Source: Schizosaccharomyces osmophilus | Lineage: Eukaryota > Ascomycota > Schizosaccharomycetes > Schizosaccharomycetales > Schizosaccharomycetaceae | Direction: 5' to 3' | Length of the DNA: 64,000 bases | Assembly (NCBI RefSeq): GCF_027921745.1 | Contig: NC_079239.1 | Span: forward strand, 2,011,501-2,075,500 | The notes under the pieces: model-generated | Told to the model about the DNA's origin: nothing | The model's input: the letters and a program-made list of their open reading frames with translations, nothing else | The model's database searches: none | Shown: in pieces, positions 30,778-41,605 of the stretch | Layout: every line of letters begins with the position of its first letter | Position numbering within the stretch: position 1 is the stretch's first letter | Program-made: the position numbers and the translations under genes

Positions 30778-31773
30778 TTATCTGCGTTTCAAGGACTTTC
30801 TACGCTTACGATAAGCGTCACCCATCCGACTTTGACCGGATCCCGATGCGCCTTCAGAGGCGTCTGATGCGCCACGCTTGTTTGCACGAGAAGAAAGGTC
30901 CAATTTACGAGAGGCAAAAGCATCACTGTTAAAGCTGCGATCCAATAAAGACCAATCTTCACCACCAAAACCGGGTTTCTTTGGTTTCTTGACATTTTTG
31001 AGTTCTTTCTTGGACAATTTTGGAAGACGAGTGTAATTGCTTTCTTCATAATCCGCACGCTCGCGCATCTTCTCCAATTCTCTTTCATCTGCATGAATAA
31101 CTCGACCACCTCGTTCCAAGTTAGAGCCAACACTTGGCATACTCTGAGGTAAAGATGACAAATCAGATGAAACAAATTCATCAACAAGTTGATTAGGTCT
31201 ACGTCTAGTCTTTTTCTCATCGTCCATTGTAACGGCACGAATCCTTGGGGGTCGATAAACACCATCCTTCTTGGACTCATCCTCGTCGTCCTCAGATGTA
31301 ACTTCTTCTGAGGCAGCATCTTTTTTATTACTCTTCTTGTCTGTTCCTTTAGCGGCAGGTGCCTCTTCTTCGTCACTCTCAAGTCCAACAAGATTTGGCT
31401 TATAATGAAGCTTAAGGCTATCGGTGTCTTCTTGATTGATGCCACCATCCAATCCAGAAGTGCTTAAAGATTCCAATTCTTCCTTACGTTCAGCAGCACG
31501 CAAGAGTTTATCTAGCGAATACTGGATGCGATTTTCCAAAGGTCGGACCTTTTCAATTTCCAGTCGCAAACGAACGAGCTTCTCTACGACATTCTGGAAT
31601 TCCAAGTAACTTTTCCCTTCTAGTTTTACTAAAATTAAGAATGCAAGCTTTTGAACATAGGAAAGGAGTAACTGGGTTTTCAAAGATACCAACGAAACGC
31701 CCTCAGATGTAGGGTTGATGTTCTTTGGTAGACTGTCCAGCGCAGAGACCAGACTTCTGTTTATAACATCCAT
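30778..31773 (-). CDS. lcp5: U3 snoRNP-associated Lcp5/neuroguidin-family protein
   Basis: This intronless 331-residue protein has an N-terminal Sas10/Utp3/C1D-type helical domain (residues about 20-115), including LLLSYVQKLAFLILVKLEG and VEKLVRLRLEIEKVRPLENRIQYSLDKLL. An acidic, Lys-rich middle follows, then a basic C terminus (DAYRKRRKSLKRR), typical of a nucleolar protein. Lcp5 family members act in the small-subunit processome during 18S rRNA maturation. Order and orientation match SPAC18B11.06. Confidence 0.92.
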   Translation of the reverse strand: MDVINRSLVSALDSLPKNINPTSEGVSLVSLKTQLLLSYVQKLAFLILVKLEGKSYLEFQNVVEKLVRLRLEIEKVRPLENRIQYSLDKLLRAAERKEELESLSTSGLDGGINQEDTDSLKLHYKPNLVGLESDEEEAPAAKGTDKKSNKKDAASEEVTSEDDEDESKKDGVYRPPRIRAVTMDDEKKTRRRPNQLVDEFVSSDLSSLPQSMPSVGSNLERGGRVIHADERELEKMRERADYEESNYTRLPKLSKKELKNVKKPKKPGFGGEDWSLLDRSFNSDAFASRKLDLSSRANKRGASDASEGASGSGQSRMGDAYRKRRKSLKRR

Positions 31774-32069
31774 TTAAAGCAATTCTTTAGGAATGGACGC
31801 CTTCTTTTCTGGCTCTTTCTGAGAATTGGAAAGAATAGGCAAAATGAGAGTTCGTGTGTGTCCAAATTTTGTATCCAATCCCCTAAATAAGGAAGTGGTC
31901 CTTCTTCACAAAACTAATTTAAGGACCTACAACGTATGTTTATATTTTGTAAATCTTTTATTAAAAGTTGAGTTTATAAAAAGGTAGATGAGAAGCAAGG
32001 CATAATTGTTTAATTTAGTTCATATTCTTTAAACAATTATTCGACTGACATTTTTCATTACGAGAAGAA

Positions 32070-33380
32070 CTATGCTGGTGGTAAAAAAGAACCATACAAA
32101 CCTGCTTGTATGAGAGTATAAAGAACCCATGAGAAGAGAATAATTTCTGTAAATTTTCTGACATGCAAGGATGAACTTTGTGACCAAGCATGAGCCAAAG
32201 ACCAGTATAAGAGGGGAAAAGAGGAAGAAAGTCGGTTTAGTACTTGGGTGTGCATTTGAAAGATTCCTAGGTATAGATAGAAAAGGCTGAGCATAAAAAG
32301 ATACCGTATAGTTACATCCTTCCTTATGGATGTAATCGAGTACCATAAAGAAAAGACAAGGGGGATAAACGTGATACAAGCTAGAAAGAAATTGGGTATG
32401 TTGTTCGATGTCCAGTAATTGAGAAAACCAATATTCCAATACTTCTTTTGAACCGCAGGGTATATGAATGGTAGATACGACAGACACCAGGAAGCACGAG
32501 GACAAAATACCTTGTAGGCTTGAAACTGGCCGTACAAGAAAGGAACAGCGATTCCGATACATCTGCAACCGTTTAAGAAGGCAGTCCTGAGAAATTTAGA
32601 AACTCCAACTTTCTGTCTCACAAAAGAAAAAAAGGTGTCTGTTGTAGGAATAACAAATAGTAATGACCAGAAGAGACCATTGCTTCGGAAAAGTGTAGAA
32701 ATAGACCAAAACATCATAGCCAACGTCTGTCGTTTTTGTACATAGCACAAGAGTCCGAGAAAACTGCATGCGGAAAACGCCGATTCTGTGTAACCAACTG
32801 ACATAAATATTCCAGCGGGCGAGAACAAGTAGAAAATGACGGAGAGTACTGAGATTCGTTTATCGAAGAACACAACATTAGTAGTACAGTAAAAAGCCAC
32901 GGCCGCAATAGCATGTAAGACGATAGCTAAACAACACGCACCTAATCCTAGCACAACAACATCCTTTGATTCAAAGCAAATAAATCTTATAAGAGCACCC
33001 CAAACGTCCGAAAATGCCCACTCTTGTTCGAATAATCGATTTTGTAATGACATGTCCACAAAGTAAATTGCGTCCCAGCGGATCCAAGCCTTAAAAAATC
33101 CTATAAGCAGAGAATTTCTAATTTGGGAATCATGCTGGCTCAAATAAAGACCTGCTGTGTGATCAAAAACTGACAAACTAGAAGTTATGAAAGCAATCCC
33201 TAGATAAGAAAATGTGCTCAGGACAAACAATAGAACGCAAGTTTTCCTTGAATTTATGGAAAAGATACTATGATTTTTCTTGTTTGAGAATTTCCTCGAC
33301 CTTGCGCATTCGCCTTTGTTCTCGGAGTTTTTCAAGTTCGTCGTGGATTTCCTCTCTTTCAGTGGGAATTGATCGGTCAT
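32070..33380 (-). CDS. gpi18: GPI mannosyltransferase II (Gpi18/PIG-V)
   Basis: This multi-spanning membrane protein (436 residues from the ATG at 33380) has a PIG-V type lumenal motif at about residues 102-120 (WDAIYFVDMSLQNRLFEQEWAFS). Gpi18 adds the second mannose to the GPI anchor precursor in the ER. The first transmembrane segment begins at about residue 47. The start is uncertain. The ATG at 33380 lies inside the third exon of the Pet100-like gene on the same strand, so the first 38 codons overlap that gene in another frame. There is no later in-frame ATG before the first membrane segment. Either the overlap is real or gpi18 has an undetected 5' exon spliced to a site such as the AAG near 33247. 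Confidence 0.9.
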   Translation of the reverse strand: MTDQFPLKERKSTTNLKNSENKGECARSRKFSNKKNHSIFSINSRKTCVLLFVLSTFSYLGIAFITSSLSVFDHTAGLYLSQHDSQIRNSLLIGFFKAWIRWDAIYFVDMSLQNRLFEQEWAFSDVWGALIRFICFESKDVVVLGLGACCLAIVLHAIAAVAFYCTTNVVFFDKRISVLSVIFYLFSPAGIFMSVGYTESAFSACSFLGLLCYVQKRQTLAMMFWSISTLFRSNGLFWSLLFVIPTTDTFFSFVRQKVGVSKFLRTAFLNGCRCIGIAVPFLYGQFQAYKVFCPRASWCLSYLPFIYPAVQKKYWNIGFLNYWTSNNIPNFFLACITFIPLVFSLWYSITSIRKDVTIRYLFMLSLFYLYLGIFQMHTQVLNRLSSSFPLLYWSLAHAWSQSSSLHVRKFTEIILFSWVLYTLIQAGLYGSFLPPA

Positions 33381-33602
33381 CGTTTTTCCAGAAGTTTGCC
33401 TACGATGATTAGTTACTTGTTTATGCGAAACATTTCATACACGCTCGATGTTTTTTTCGTAATAGCTAGGGTGTCCGATATAGTACATTGCCCCCAATGG
33501 AAGCGCACAATATAAAGTAAACTAGTTAAATAATAATTAATACACCGAATACAATAACAAGATCGCACTTACCTTGACTAGTTCGAGGTTTACACGAACC
33601 AT
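33268..33602 (-). CDS. pet100: Pet100-like cytochrome c oxidase assembly factor (three exons)
   Basis: Exons (leftward): 33602-33573, 33521-33441 and 33399-33268 (80 residues). The gene has not been obvious because no exon exceeds 44 codons. The joined protein begins MVRVNLELVKFTLYCALPLGAMYY, like the human PET100 start MGVKLEIFRMIIYLTFPVAMFW, with one membrane segment. HPSYYEKNIERANFW follows, then a charged coiled-coil tail (TEREEIHDELEKLREQRRMRKVEE), again as in PET100. Introns of 51 and 41 bases have GTAAGT/CTAG and GTATGA/GTAG ends; the second contains a TAACTAAT branch site. All junctions are phase 0. Pet100 helps assemble complex IV at the mitochondrial inner membrane. Its last exon overlaps the start of the gpi18 frame by 113 bases. 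Confidence 0.88.
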
Positions 33603-34278
33603 GGAAGTAAAGGTACAATAGTAAAGTTGAGTACCGTTATGCAGAAATACGACCACGGAAACAACAAACAAATAGTCTCCAAAACCTAGTTTATTCTTTA
33701 AAACATAAGATGATTATGATTAAATAGGATTATCTGACTAGCTAAGCATAGATTCAGTTAGGCATACTCAACTTTGCTAATTTACTGTTGCTCTCTAAGA
33801 ATAAATCTTTAAAAACTACATAAGCCAGATTTCTAAACACCGTGAAGCAATCAAGTTGAGTGTATTCCCTAGGCCGATGAATCTTATATCCTTGCTTGAA
33901 AGCTAAAGTAGAAGGAACGTATATTCCGATCAGCAAATTTAATCCTCAATACACTTATGAGTTTGTATACATGATTCGACATCCAGCCGTTAAGTGAGGT
34001 TTGGCTCAGCTCATAAAGTATTATTTGTAATTGATGAGCATTATTCATACCAATTCTAACGAATTACAATCGCCAAATAATATAAAAAGAATAAATCTAA
34101 GCACCTTTGGCTAAAGTTTGGAACCTTGACGTTAAAAAATATTGGTATCAACGAAAGTAAAAGGATATGTAAGTATACCAATAATGAATCAGTAAAATTC
34201 GACTGTAAATAAAAAATCGTTTCTACATTGAAAACGATAATCGGCATAAACATTAATTCCATGTTTGTCTTCGTTGAT
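33603..34278. other. Intergenic pet100-ncs1, 676 bp
   Basis: This is the promoter of the leftward pet100/gpi18 pair and the 3' region of ncs1. A leftward 60-codon frame at 33754-33936 has no recognisable similarity. Nothing else seen. Confidence 0.5.
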
Positions 34279-35040
34279 TTAGACCAAACCATCGTACAAG
34301 GAAAGAGCAGAGACAATGGTTGGATCTTTCTTTGAACCTTCACGAAATTCTTCCAAGTTTAGCTGACCATCTTTGTTCTTGTCCATCATGCTAAAAATCT
34401 TATTCACGCGCTAAATAAATGGTCAGTCTTCGATCGTTTGCTTTTGTAGTAGATGCTTACCTTCTCAGGAGTATCTTCGTCTTCAGGAAGCTTCACCATG
34501 CTGCCAACCATCTTATAAATAGCGTCAACGATCTGAAGCATTTCATTATATGAAATCAACCCATTGTTATCCAGGTCATATAATTGGAATGCCCATACCA
34601 ACTTGTCGTCAAGAGTACCTCTAGATGTGACGCTTAAAGCGCAGATAAATTCCTTAAAATCAATCGTTCCATTCTTGTCTGTATCAAAGACATTAAAGAC
34701 GTATTCTGCAAATGCCGAGGGGTCGCCAAAAGGAAAAAACTGCTTATAAATTTTCTGAAATTCTTCTTTATTCAGATTACCAGAAGGACAGTCTTTAAAG
34801 AATCCTTAAGCAAGGGTTAGCGTCTTGTCTGGAAAAGCAAAAGCGCGTTCAAGCAGACATTGCCGAGATTGAACTCGTCTGCAGAAGCATACCTTTATAC
34901 CATTGCTGTAGCTCCTTTTTATCAACTACAAATAGTTAAACTTCTGAACTTTGAAAGTCATAAAGTTCCTACGTACACCTTGTAGAGCGAACCAATTCTT
35001 GAAGTTGATCCTGTGACAACTTGGACTGAGATTTTCCCAT
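34279..35040 (-). CDS. ncs1: Neuronal calcium sensor-type EF-hand protein (four exons)
   Basis: Exons (leftward): 35040-34977, 34925-34893, 34804-34461 and 34410-34279. They give 190 residues, the usual NCS-1 size. The N terminus MGKSQSKL is an N-myristoylation signal. [20 protein letters not shown] carries the degenerate first EF hand. Three further EF hands follow ([28 protein letters not shown] and [14 protein letters not shown]), and the protein ends LSLYDGLV. Fission-yeast Ncs1 senses calcium at membranes and is linked to nutrient control of sexual development and to calcium tolerance. Splice sites are clear; exon 2 is only 33 bases. It is divergent from the pseudouridine synthase gene. 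Confidence 0.95.
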
Positions 35041-35841
35041 AATTTTTTAATTATTGGATAACGAAGATGTTTATTTAATTGAGAAAAAAAACAGTAAACC
35101 AAAGGAAAGTTGAATTAAAAACAGCCACAAATACCAGAGGCGCAGACTCAACCATCGGTTTGGTAAAATCATATTGTATGACAAAGGAATAGAGTAATAT
35201 TACTATACCAAGAAGTGTAAATATTTGTAAACAGAGGAAGTGTGAACTGGCATGAATTATTAAAAAAGATTGTAAACTAAATTAATCAAATGGAAGGTTT
35301 TTAATCAATTTTTGACAAGATTGATGTCTTTCTCTACGAACTGGGCAACGTAAAGACGAGGTTTCCAGTTTCATAATTGAACTCACGCATTGCCATCCAA
35401 CCGTCGATTTTCCTTTCAATGGCTCATTTTGAAAAGCATTTTTCAGACAGTTTCTTTCAACCTTAGAATGGCCGTAGAACTCCATCGCTGCTTCCGCAAA
35501 CAACTCGACTAGAGTCCCTTCCTAGAAAATCATCATTTTTAAAGAAAAAAAAGGTAATAATCAGCCTGAAAATTAAAAAAATTAAAACTAAAAAAGGCTC
35601 TAATTCCTATATACAATGAACAAGAAGTATTTTTACTATCGAAATCTAAATACGATATTTTATTAAGACATTATATTAAAGAGAATATGAGTGAGTAGGA
35701 TACCCAAACTTTCGTCCATAACCGGACTGATTTCCTTGGGTCTTTTAAACTTGATTGAATCCTTTTTCTATTTTAAACGTGATTTCTGACAGAATCTGTT
35801 TTTACCGAGTAAAATGCCCTCGTTCATGAAGATTTCCTCCT
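35041..35841. other. Intergenic ncs1-pseudouridine synthase, 801 bp, with an unexplained leftward open frame
   Basis: A leftward frame at 35282-35522 is open for 80 codons after a TTTTCTAG acceptor-like site. It begins EGTLVELFAEAAMEFYG and ends KLIKNLPFD, with an internal GTGAGT..CCCAG pair. It has protein-like composition, but I do not recognise it and cannot find a first exon. The rest is promoter sequence. Confidence 0.35.
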
Positions 35842-37092
35842 ATGCAGCAGTTGACCTCCACCACCATTCGGGGAATCAGAATTTTCAGTTCTTTACGGCA
35901 AAAAGGAATGTACAAGCGTCCAAAGAGGGATTGCTTGGAGAATTGTGAATACGTCTATCATGGCGATGGTTTAAGACGCGTTCCACCCTATCATTACGAA
36001 TACATAACTTTTGCAAAACTTCGCTGGTATGGAAAAACGCTTTTGGAAGTGTTCAGCACGGAGTTCCGAGACCGTGAGCCAGGATATTACGAAAAGGCCA
36101 TCCGTGGTGGTCAAGTGAGTGTCAATCATAAAGTTGGAAATGTGGATACTATCATCAACAATGGTTATATAGTCTCACATCACGCTCACCGTCATGAACC
36201 TCCTGTTTCTGATCAGCCGGTTGTTATTGTCCATGAAGATGAAAAGTTTGTTGTAGTAGATAAGCCTGCAGGAATCCCAGTCCATCCCACAGGACGTTAC
36301 AACCACAATACTGTTCTTCACATTCTGATGAAGGAAAACAAATGTCCTTTTCTATATCCTTGCAACCGGCTTGACCGTTTGACGTCTGGGCTGATGTTTT
36401 TTTCAAAAACTTCAAAGGCTGCCGAAGAGATGCGCGTTTATATGATTAGTAAGGCTTTGAACAAAGAGTACGTCGCCAGAGTGGTTGGGGAATTCCCTGC
36501 CGACAAAGAAATAACCTGTGACGCACGTCTTCTTACTGTTGCTCCTACTCTCGGACTAAACCGAGTTCACCCAGATGGGAAAGAAGCTGTTACTGTATTT
36601 CGTAGAATTGCTTTTGATGGAAATACCTCCCTTGTTCATTGTAAGCCTTTAACTGGAAGAACGCATCAACTTCGTGTTCATTTACAATACCTGGGTCATC
36701 CGATTGCAAATGACCCAATTTATGCAAATAGACGAGTCTGGGGCTCATCCCTTGGAAAAAACGGAGACGGTGATAATGCTTCTGTAATTACGCGTCTTTC
36801 TGAAATTGGTAAGACGGAGACGGCTTCCCCTTTGTTACAGTATGAATGGTATACGAACGAGACACAGGCAGAAGCAAAAGCTCGTAGAGATAAGCGAATT
36901 GGTGAACTCTTGACTGGTGAACATTGTGAAGTATGTGGATCACCTTTGTATACCGACCCTAGTCCAGAGGAACTTGGAATTTGGCTCCATGCTTTACGCT
37001 ATGAGAGCGACGAATGGTCATATAAAACGGATTATCCTGTATGGGCCTTGAAAGTTAGGGAACGAGATCCAGCTGCGTCTCCTTTACCCTGA
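35842..37092 (+). CDS. RluA-family RNA pseudouridine synthase (Pus8/Pus9 type)
   Basis: This 416-residue intronless protein has an S4-like N-terminal region followed by the RluA catalytic domain. [20 protein letters not shown] and [16 protein letters not shown] are visible; the Asp of RLDRLTSG is the catalytic residue. [25 protein letters not shown] is the conserved C-terminal part of the domain. A CEVCG motif and a family-specific tail resemble Rib2/Pus8/Pus9 enzymes, which make pseudouridine 32 in tRNAs. The first 28 residues are basic and could be a mitochondrial presequence ([16 protein letters not shown]), with a second in-frame Met at residue 23. Dual targeting is therefore possible but unproven. 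It matches SPAC18B11.02c. Confidence 0.9.
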   Translation: MQQLTSTTIRGIRIFSSLRQKGMYKRPKRDCLENCEYVYHGDGLRRVPPYHYEYITFAKLRWYGKTLLEVFSTEFRDREPGYYEKAIRGGQVSVNHKVGNVDTIINNGYIVSHHAHRHEPPVSDQPVVIVHEDEKFVVVDKPAGIPVHPTGRYNHNTVLHILMKENKCPFLYPCNRLDRLTSGLMFFSKTSKAAEEMRVYMISKALNKEYVARVVGEFPADKEITCDARLLTVAPTLGLNRVHPDGKEAVTVFRRIAFDGNTSLVHCKPLTGRTHQLRVHLQYLGHPIANDPIYANRRVWGSSLGKNGDGDNASVITRLSEIGKTETASPLLQYEWYTNETQAEAKARRDKRIGELLTGEHCEVCGSPLYTDPSPEELGIWLHALRYESDEWSYKTDYPVWALKVRERDPAASPLP

Positions 37093-37543
37093 CTGTTGTC
37101 TAAATTGCGCTCTTTGAAATTAAACTCCAAACTCCTGTACATTAGTAATTTAGAATACTTTAGAACTTTTTTTTGTACAAAAGAGACGGTTACCGTCATG
37201 GATTTACGGAATAAATTAAGTTTTTTGTAGTTTGATTGGTTTTAATGAATGCCTTACCTAGTAAGTATTACAGCTTCTGTTCAGTATGGAAAAATCACTT
37301 GTACGTACATGGTCATTTCTACTGATGGATAATTTCTCGTAAACAAATATATAAACACAGAAAAGAGCAATGATACTAAAACAGAAAACCTCTGCCATGA
37401 GTCCTTTCATCCCAACTCGTTACTTCATCTTCAAGTAACTGACAAACCATGACCGATTTGTGATTTAGAGAGAGCTAACTTGGTAAGAACGGGATGTTAC
37501 TATCTTGCTTTGACTTAAATTCGTCTATCTAATGTGAATTGTG
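37093..37543. other. Intergenic, 451 bp
   Basis: This contains the 3' end of the pseudouridine synthase gene and the promoter of the nuclease gene. No coding stretch seen. Confidence 0.6.
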
Positions 37544-38983
37544 ATGGGAGTTCAAGGTTTGCTACCGATGCTTCGGAGAATTGCTCCTGAATGTATTCAG
37601 TCAATCGCAGTAAGCGCGTTTTCCAACTTATGCCCTGTCGTCGCCATAGATGGAACATTGCTGCTTATAAGGAACTTTCGCTCACAATCTACTGCTTTAA
37701 ACTATAGCTATAATCATGTTAATTGGGCATTCAAGCTTTCTAGGTATTGTCGGAGACAAAAAATAACGCCAATCGTTGTGTTTGATAATCCAATTCCAAA
37801 CGAACATAAAGCAGAGGAGCACGAAAAGAGGCAATTGACAAAAGCAAATATTGTGAAAGACCGTGATAATATTTCCAAACGTGCATCTCTTCAAGAGAAC
37901 TTTGAATCGGTTTTGCTCAATCGGGCAAAACCATGTATTGTTTCTGATTGCGAGACACTTCTTTTTTCGCTCGAGAATTTACTTGAAGATGTGCAATTGG
38001 AACATTCAAAACTTTCCGTACCATATGAACAAGAAGATTTAGAATCCACTCAAAAGTCAAGGGAAATTCAAAGCCCTTCACCGAATCCCATAGACAAACA
38101 GGAAAAACAGAAAAAATTAGAAAACATTAAGGAGCTTTATAACCAGCTGGTAAGTTTTTTGAGCGACTTGGACCCTTCTTCAGATGTAAAAGCATACCTC
38201 GAAACCGTGAAGCCAAGCTCTGATTTGCCATACCTAAAATTATGTGTCCTATATTTATTGGGAAAACTTGAACTGGACGTTTTACGAATATATAGACTTA
38301 AAATACAAGAGGAACTGGAAAAATATGAGCGTCGTCTTTACTCTCCAAGCAAACAACATTTTGAGGAGTTGATTGAGCTTCTAAAGATTTTGAATATTCC
38401 AGCGACTTATGCTCCCGTAGCAATTGAAGCTGAAGCATTTGCTTCTGCCATATATAAGAAGAATTTGGCTACTGTTGTTGCTACTCAAGACACTGATACA
38501 TTGGCATTAGGTGCTCCCATGGTGTCAAACTTTTTAGATAATTCAGAATTGGCTTACCATTCTCTTACCTATATAAATCCGATGCGAATTTGCAATAGCC
38601 TGAGCATTACTCATAGACAGTTTCAACTATATTGCCTTATGTGTGGAACTGATTTTTCTACTCGAATTCCTAAGATAGGTCCGGTACGTGCTTTAGAGGT
38701 TATTCAAAAGCATAAAGATATTTCTTGTGTACTAAACGATATATCCCTTTCTAGCAGATTTAACGTACCAGAAGATTATGAAAAAATGATTGAGGTTGCT
38801 CTTAAACGTTTTACTGACTTGCCAAATAAAAACGAGTTCTTTCACTTTATAAATGCAAGCCCAAAAAGCTTTTTGCAAATGTCCGATGATTACTATTTGG
38901 ATCTAGAGAGGCAAGCATTAAAGCTCTTTAACTTGCAACCTGATTATGTTCAGTATAACGTCCTTGGGTACTATTATTTTTGA
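37544..38983 (+). CDS. XPG/FEN-family nuclease (uncharacterised branch)
   Basis: This encodes 479 residues from the ATG at 37544. It opens with the XPG N-domain signature MGVQGLLPMLRR and the acidic strand VVAIDGTLLLIRNF. The second N-domain metal site is the VVFDNPIPNEHKAEEHEKR region. The I-domain reads IEAEAFASAIYKKNLATVVATQDTDTLALG, with the paired Glu and Asp metal ligands. A helix-hairpin-helix follows (MCGTDFSTRIPKIGPVRALEVIQ). All key acidic residues are present, so it should be an active structure-specific nuclease. The spacer between N and I domains is about 190 residues, much longer than in FEN1. There is no PCNA-binding tail. It corresponds to SPAC12G12.16c, whose role I do not know. 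Confidence 0.88.
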   Translation: MGVQGLLPMLRRIAPECIQSIAVSAFSNLCPVVAIDGTLLLIRNFRSQSTALNYSYNHVNWAFKLSRYCRRQKITPIVVFDNPIPNEHKAEEHEKRQLTKANIVKDRDNISKRASLQENFESVLLNRAKPCIVSDCETLLFSLENLLEDVQLEHSKLSVPYEQEDLESTQKSREIQSPSPNPIDKQEKQKKLENIKELYNQLVSFLSDLDPSSDVKAYLETVKPSSDLPYLKLCVLYLLGKLELDVLRIYRLKIQEELEKYERRLYSPSKQHFEELIELLKILNIPATYAPVAIEAEAFASAIYKKNLATVVATQDTDTLALGAPMVSNFLDNSELAYHSLTYINPMRICNSLSITHRQFQLYCLMCGTDFSTRIPKIGPVRALEVIQKHKDISCVLNDISLSSRFNVPEDYEKMIEVALKRFTDLPNKNEFFHFINASPKSFLQMSDDYYLDLERQALKLFNLQPDYVQYNVLGYYYF

Positions 38984-39219
38984 TATATTCGTTTTTAACA
39001 AAAATATTATGATATGAGAGGAATGATTTCTAATTACTATTGTTCAACCAGAACAGAAGAGAAAAATGGATTCATTATTCTTTTCGTAAGAAACCTAAAG
39101 ACCCAACGAAAATTCAATACCATCCTAAAATTAAAAACAACTAATTATTAATAAGTTTAGCTTTTTGCTAACTTTAAACGAAGAATAACCTCAAACTGTG
39201 AATGTTAGTAGTGTATCAT

Positions 39220-40678
39220 TTAACCGAACGAACATACCATAAAAACAATCATGAACAAAGTAATTAGAATAATGATAATCCATGTTATGGAATTCATTTT
39301 TCTGTCTGCACTTGATTTCCCAAAAATATCAAGCATGTCGAATATAACCTTACAACGCTTGTTTAAAACATTCGTCCGAGGCCCAATTTCTAAATATTGT
39401 CGAAATGCTGTGTACAAAGGAAGTAGCAAAGGTTCTGAATCCCATAAAAATTCCGGTGTATCCAAGACATTACTGATTAGATTTACATCTACACGTAACT
39501 GAAATAAATGCCCACTCATTCGAATAACCTCGGCCCTAGAGAGGCCCAGATGGCCATATAAAGCAAGTTTTTTTGGGAAAACTAGGGCCGAATTCATTGT
39601 CACGTCTGTCCGAAGTTCAAACCTAGAAAGCTTGACGGATTGTGCAAGAGCATGAGACATTACTAGTTTCATTTTGATATCAGCAGAGGGAATATGAATC
39701 ATATCGTTATAAATACGAGGCCGTTTGGTATGCGGAGCGTAATGAAAATGTAAATCTTCGACCTCGCATTCCTCCTCAGCCAAAGGTTTTATCATCAATG
39801 AGTTCTCACCCCCTGCAAATGTTAAATCTGCTAAAATGTCTTTTTCCTGACCTAGAGTGAAATTCCAAAACACTATGACACCATAAGAATAAACAAAAAC
39901 TAAAAAAAAAAGTTAGCAGGTCAACATTATGATAATACATACTTTCTGAAATGCGGTACATTTGAGCAATTGAACTTGCAGACGGAGAAGTGCTGGAGGT
40001 GGATTCCTCATTCAATTGTTGTTGTGATTGATCGGAAGAGGTAGAAGGAGAATCTTCTTGCTCCGTTGACGGTGGAGGGCCACTGGCAATTCGGCAGGAG
40101 TCTGATCTACCATACACTAATGGTAAATGGTAAACAGCGTACAAAGTTTCATCGTATTTTCTCGGTCTAACCTTGTGATACGTTCTCAAAAAATGTTTCA
40201 CCTTTGGTAATTGAAAGGCGTCGCATATAGAATAAGCTGTGGCTCTTGGAAATCCCAATTCCTCTCTTTTGTCCTTTGAAAGGTTTTCCGACTTAATCAT
40301 GTTATACGAACTCAGCGGCACCATATCTTCATAAACACTGGGATCTTCTTCAAATGAATTGACAGCATGATCTTCAGGCAGAAGTACTAGCTTTTGCGAT
40401 GTTTTTGTCGTCCGTTGAGGAATATGAGAATTTGCATCCACATGACGATTCTTGAGTAGCCAACCTAATGGGTGATCTATTTTTTGTGCATTATTTTTTC
40501 GCTGGAATAGTTCCTGGGCTGATGATATTCGATGATTTCCAAACCCAGGAGGACTATGCCGTTGCGGCGTCAAACGAGAGTATTCAGAACTTACTGGAGG
40601 AGAGATGTGAACTGGGGTTGATAGCTTCGTATTAATTGTCCGTTTTGGAGGCAACGTAGGCCGCTGTTTATTCGACAT
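39220..40678 (-). CDS. sif3: Rmd1/Sif3-family (DUF155) membrane protein (two exons)
   Basis: Exons (leftward): 40678-39943 and 39899-39220 (471 residues). The N terminus is long and disordered. The DUF155 domain starts near TAYSICDAFQLPKVKHFLR and carries YGVIVFWNFTLGQEKDIL across the splice. It ends with HLFQLRVDVNLISNVLDTPEFLWDSEPLLLPLY, and a single hydrophobic C-terminal anchor follows (WIIIILITLFMIVFMV). This is the layout of Rmd1/Rmd8/RMND1 relatives; S. pombe Sif3 was found as a Sad1-interacting factor. The acceptor chosen (TTTTTAG before 39899) restores the conserved YGVIVFW block. A second in-frame acceptor lies 27 bases on. Convergent with the nuclease gene. Confidence 0.9.
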
Positions 40679-41605
40679 TACCGTCTCCAAAAATTGAAGT
40701 TTGTTCTGTACAATGCTCCCTGGTAATTGCTTTATTCGCACAAGCTATAATTATATTACGAATCGCATGAATAACATAATGTCATAAGTAATATTCATAT
40801 TTCATTATTTAACGCGCTGTCTTTTATATCATTAAAAGGTAAACAAACATTTCTCAGTAAAAAATAAGAAAATAAAACACTCTTTGTCAGAATGGTTAAG
40901 CTGGTATATTTATGCTTTAAAAGAGATTTAAAATCTTTCAAATGATTGAACTTCGTTTTCAGAGTCTTACGCGGGCATATATACTTACAGAAGCAAAACG
41001 TCTGTATGCATTTTTCGTGTGACATGAAAAGCAATGATTCTACATCAATCAAATTATTCATTGATTTTATTCTTCGATAGATCGGGTTTCAGGCTACAGA
41101 ACGTGAATTGATATACGATGAACTATAACTTGAGGGCTTATTGGGATCATTCAACAATGAATAATGGACAAGTAAAACAAAATGAACTTAATTGTTAACT
41201 AAGAAACGACGGGAATATTATGATGGCCTACAACCCGATTTCTTAGGCATCCAACTTTATTTACTGCTTTAAAAACGAAATTGCAACTTGAGGTTCTTGT
41301 AGATTTCCTTCAAGTCACCTTTTATTTCCTTTCAGATTTTAGCAAAAAGAGAAGAGAAACATACTTTTTTGAGCAAATGTCTCTTGCATTGATGGATTGA
41401 AAGGCATCCTATCCTCCATTCATCTTTATACGCAGCACCACTTCCAACATAAAGGTAGAGCGTGAATCGGACTTTCTTTGAATTCATCCCAATCTAATAG
41501 ACAATATCACTGTGAATTATTATACGAAGGAAATAAAAGCATCCGACCTTGTTGAATTTCTCTGTTATAAAGTTTTCAAATAAACGTTTGATTTTTACAG
41601 TAAGA
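40679..41605. other. Divergent promoter region sif3/pfs2, 927 bp
   Basis: This is shared upstream sequence. A leftward 88-codon frame at 40795-41061 is Lys/Phe/Cys-rich and unrecognised. A stretch near 40890 begins like a tRNA 5' end but has no matching arms. No gene is called. Confidence 0.5.

Noticed and set aside
40885-40960. tRNA-like start (GTCAGAATGGTTAAGCT) in the sif3/pfs2 promoter
   Set aside because: No matching acceptor strand, anticodon arm or GGTTCRAATCC-type B box follows.
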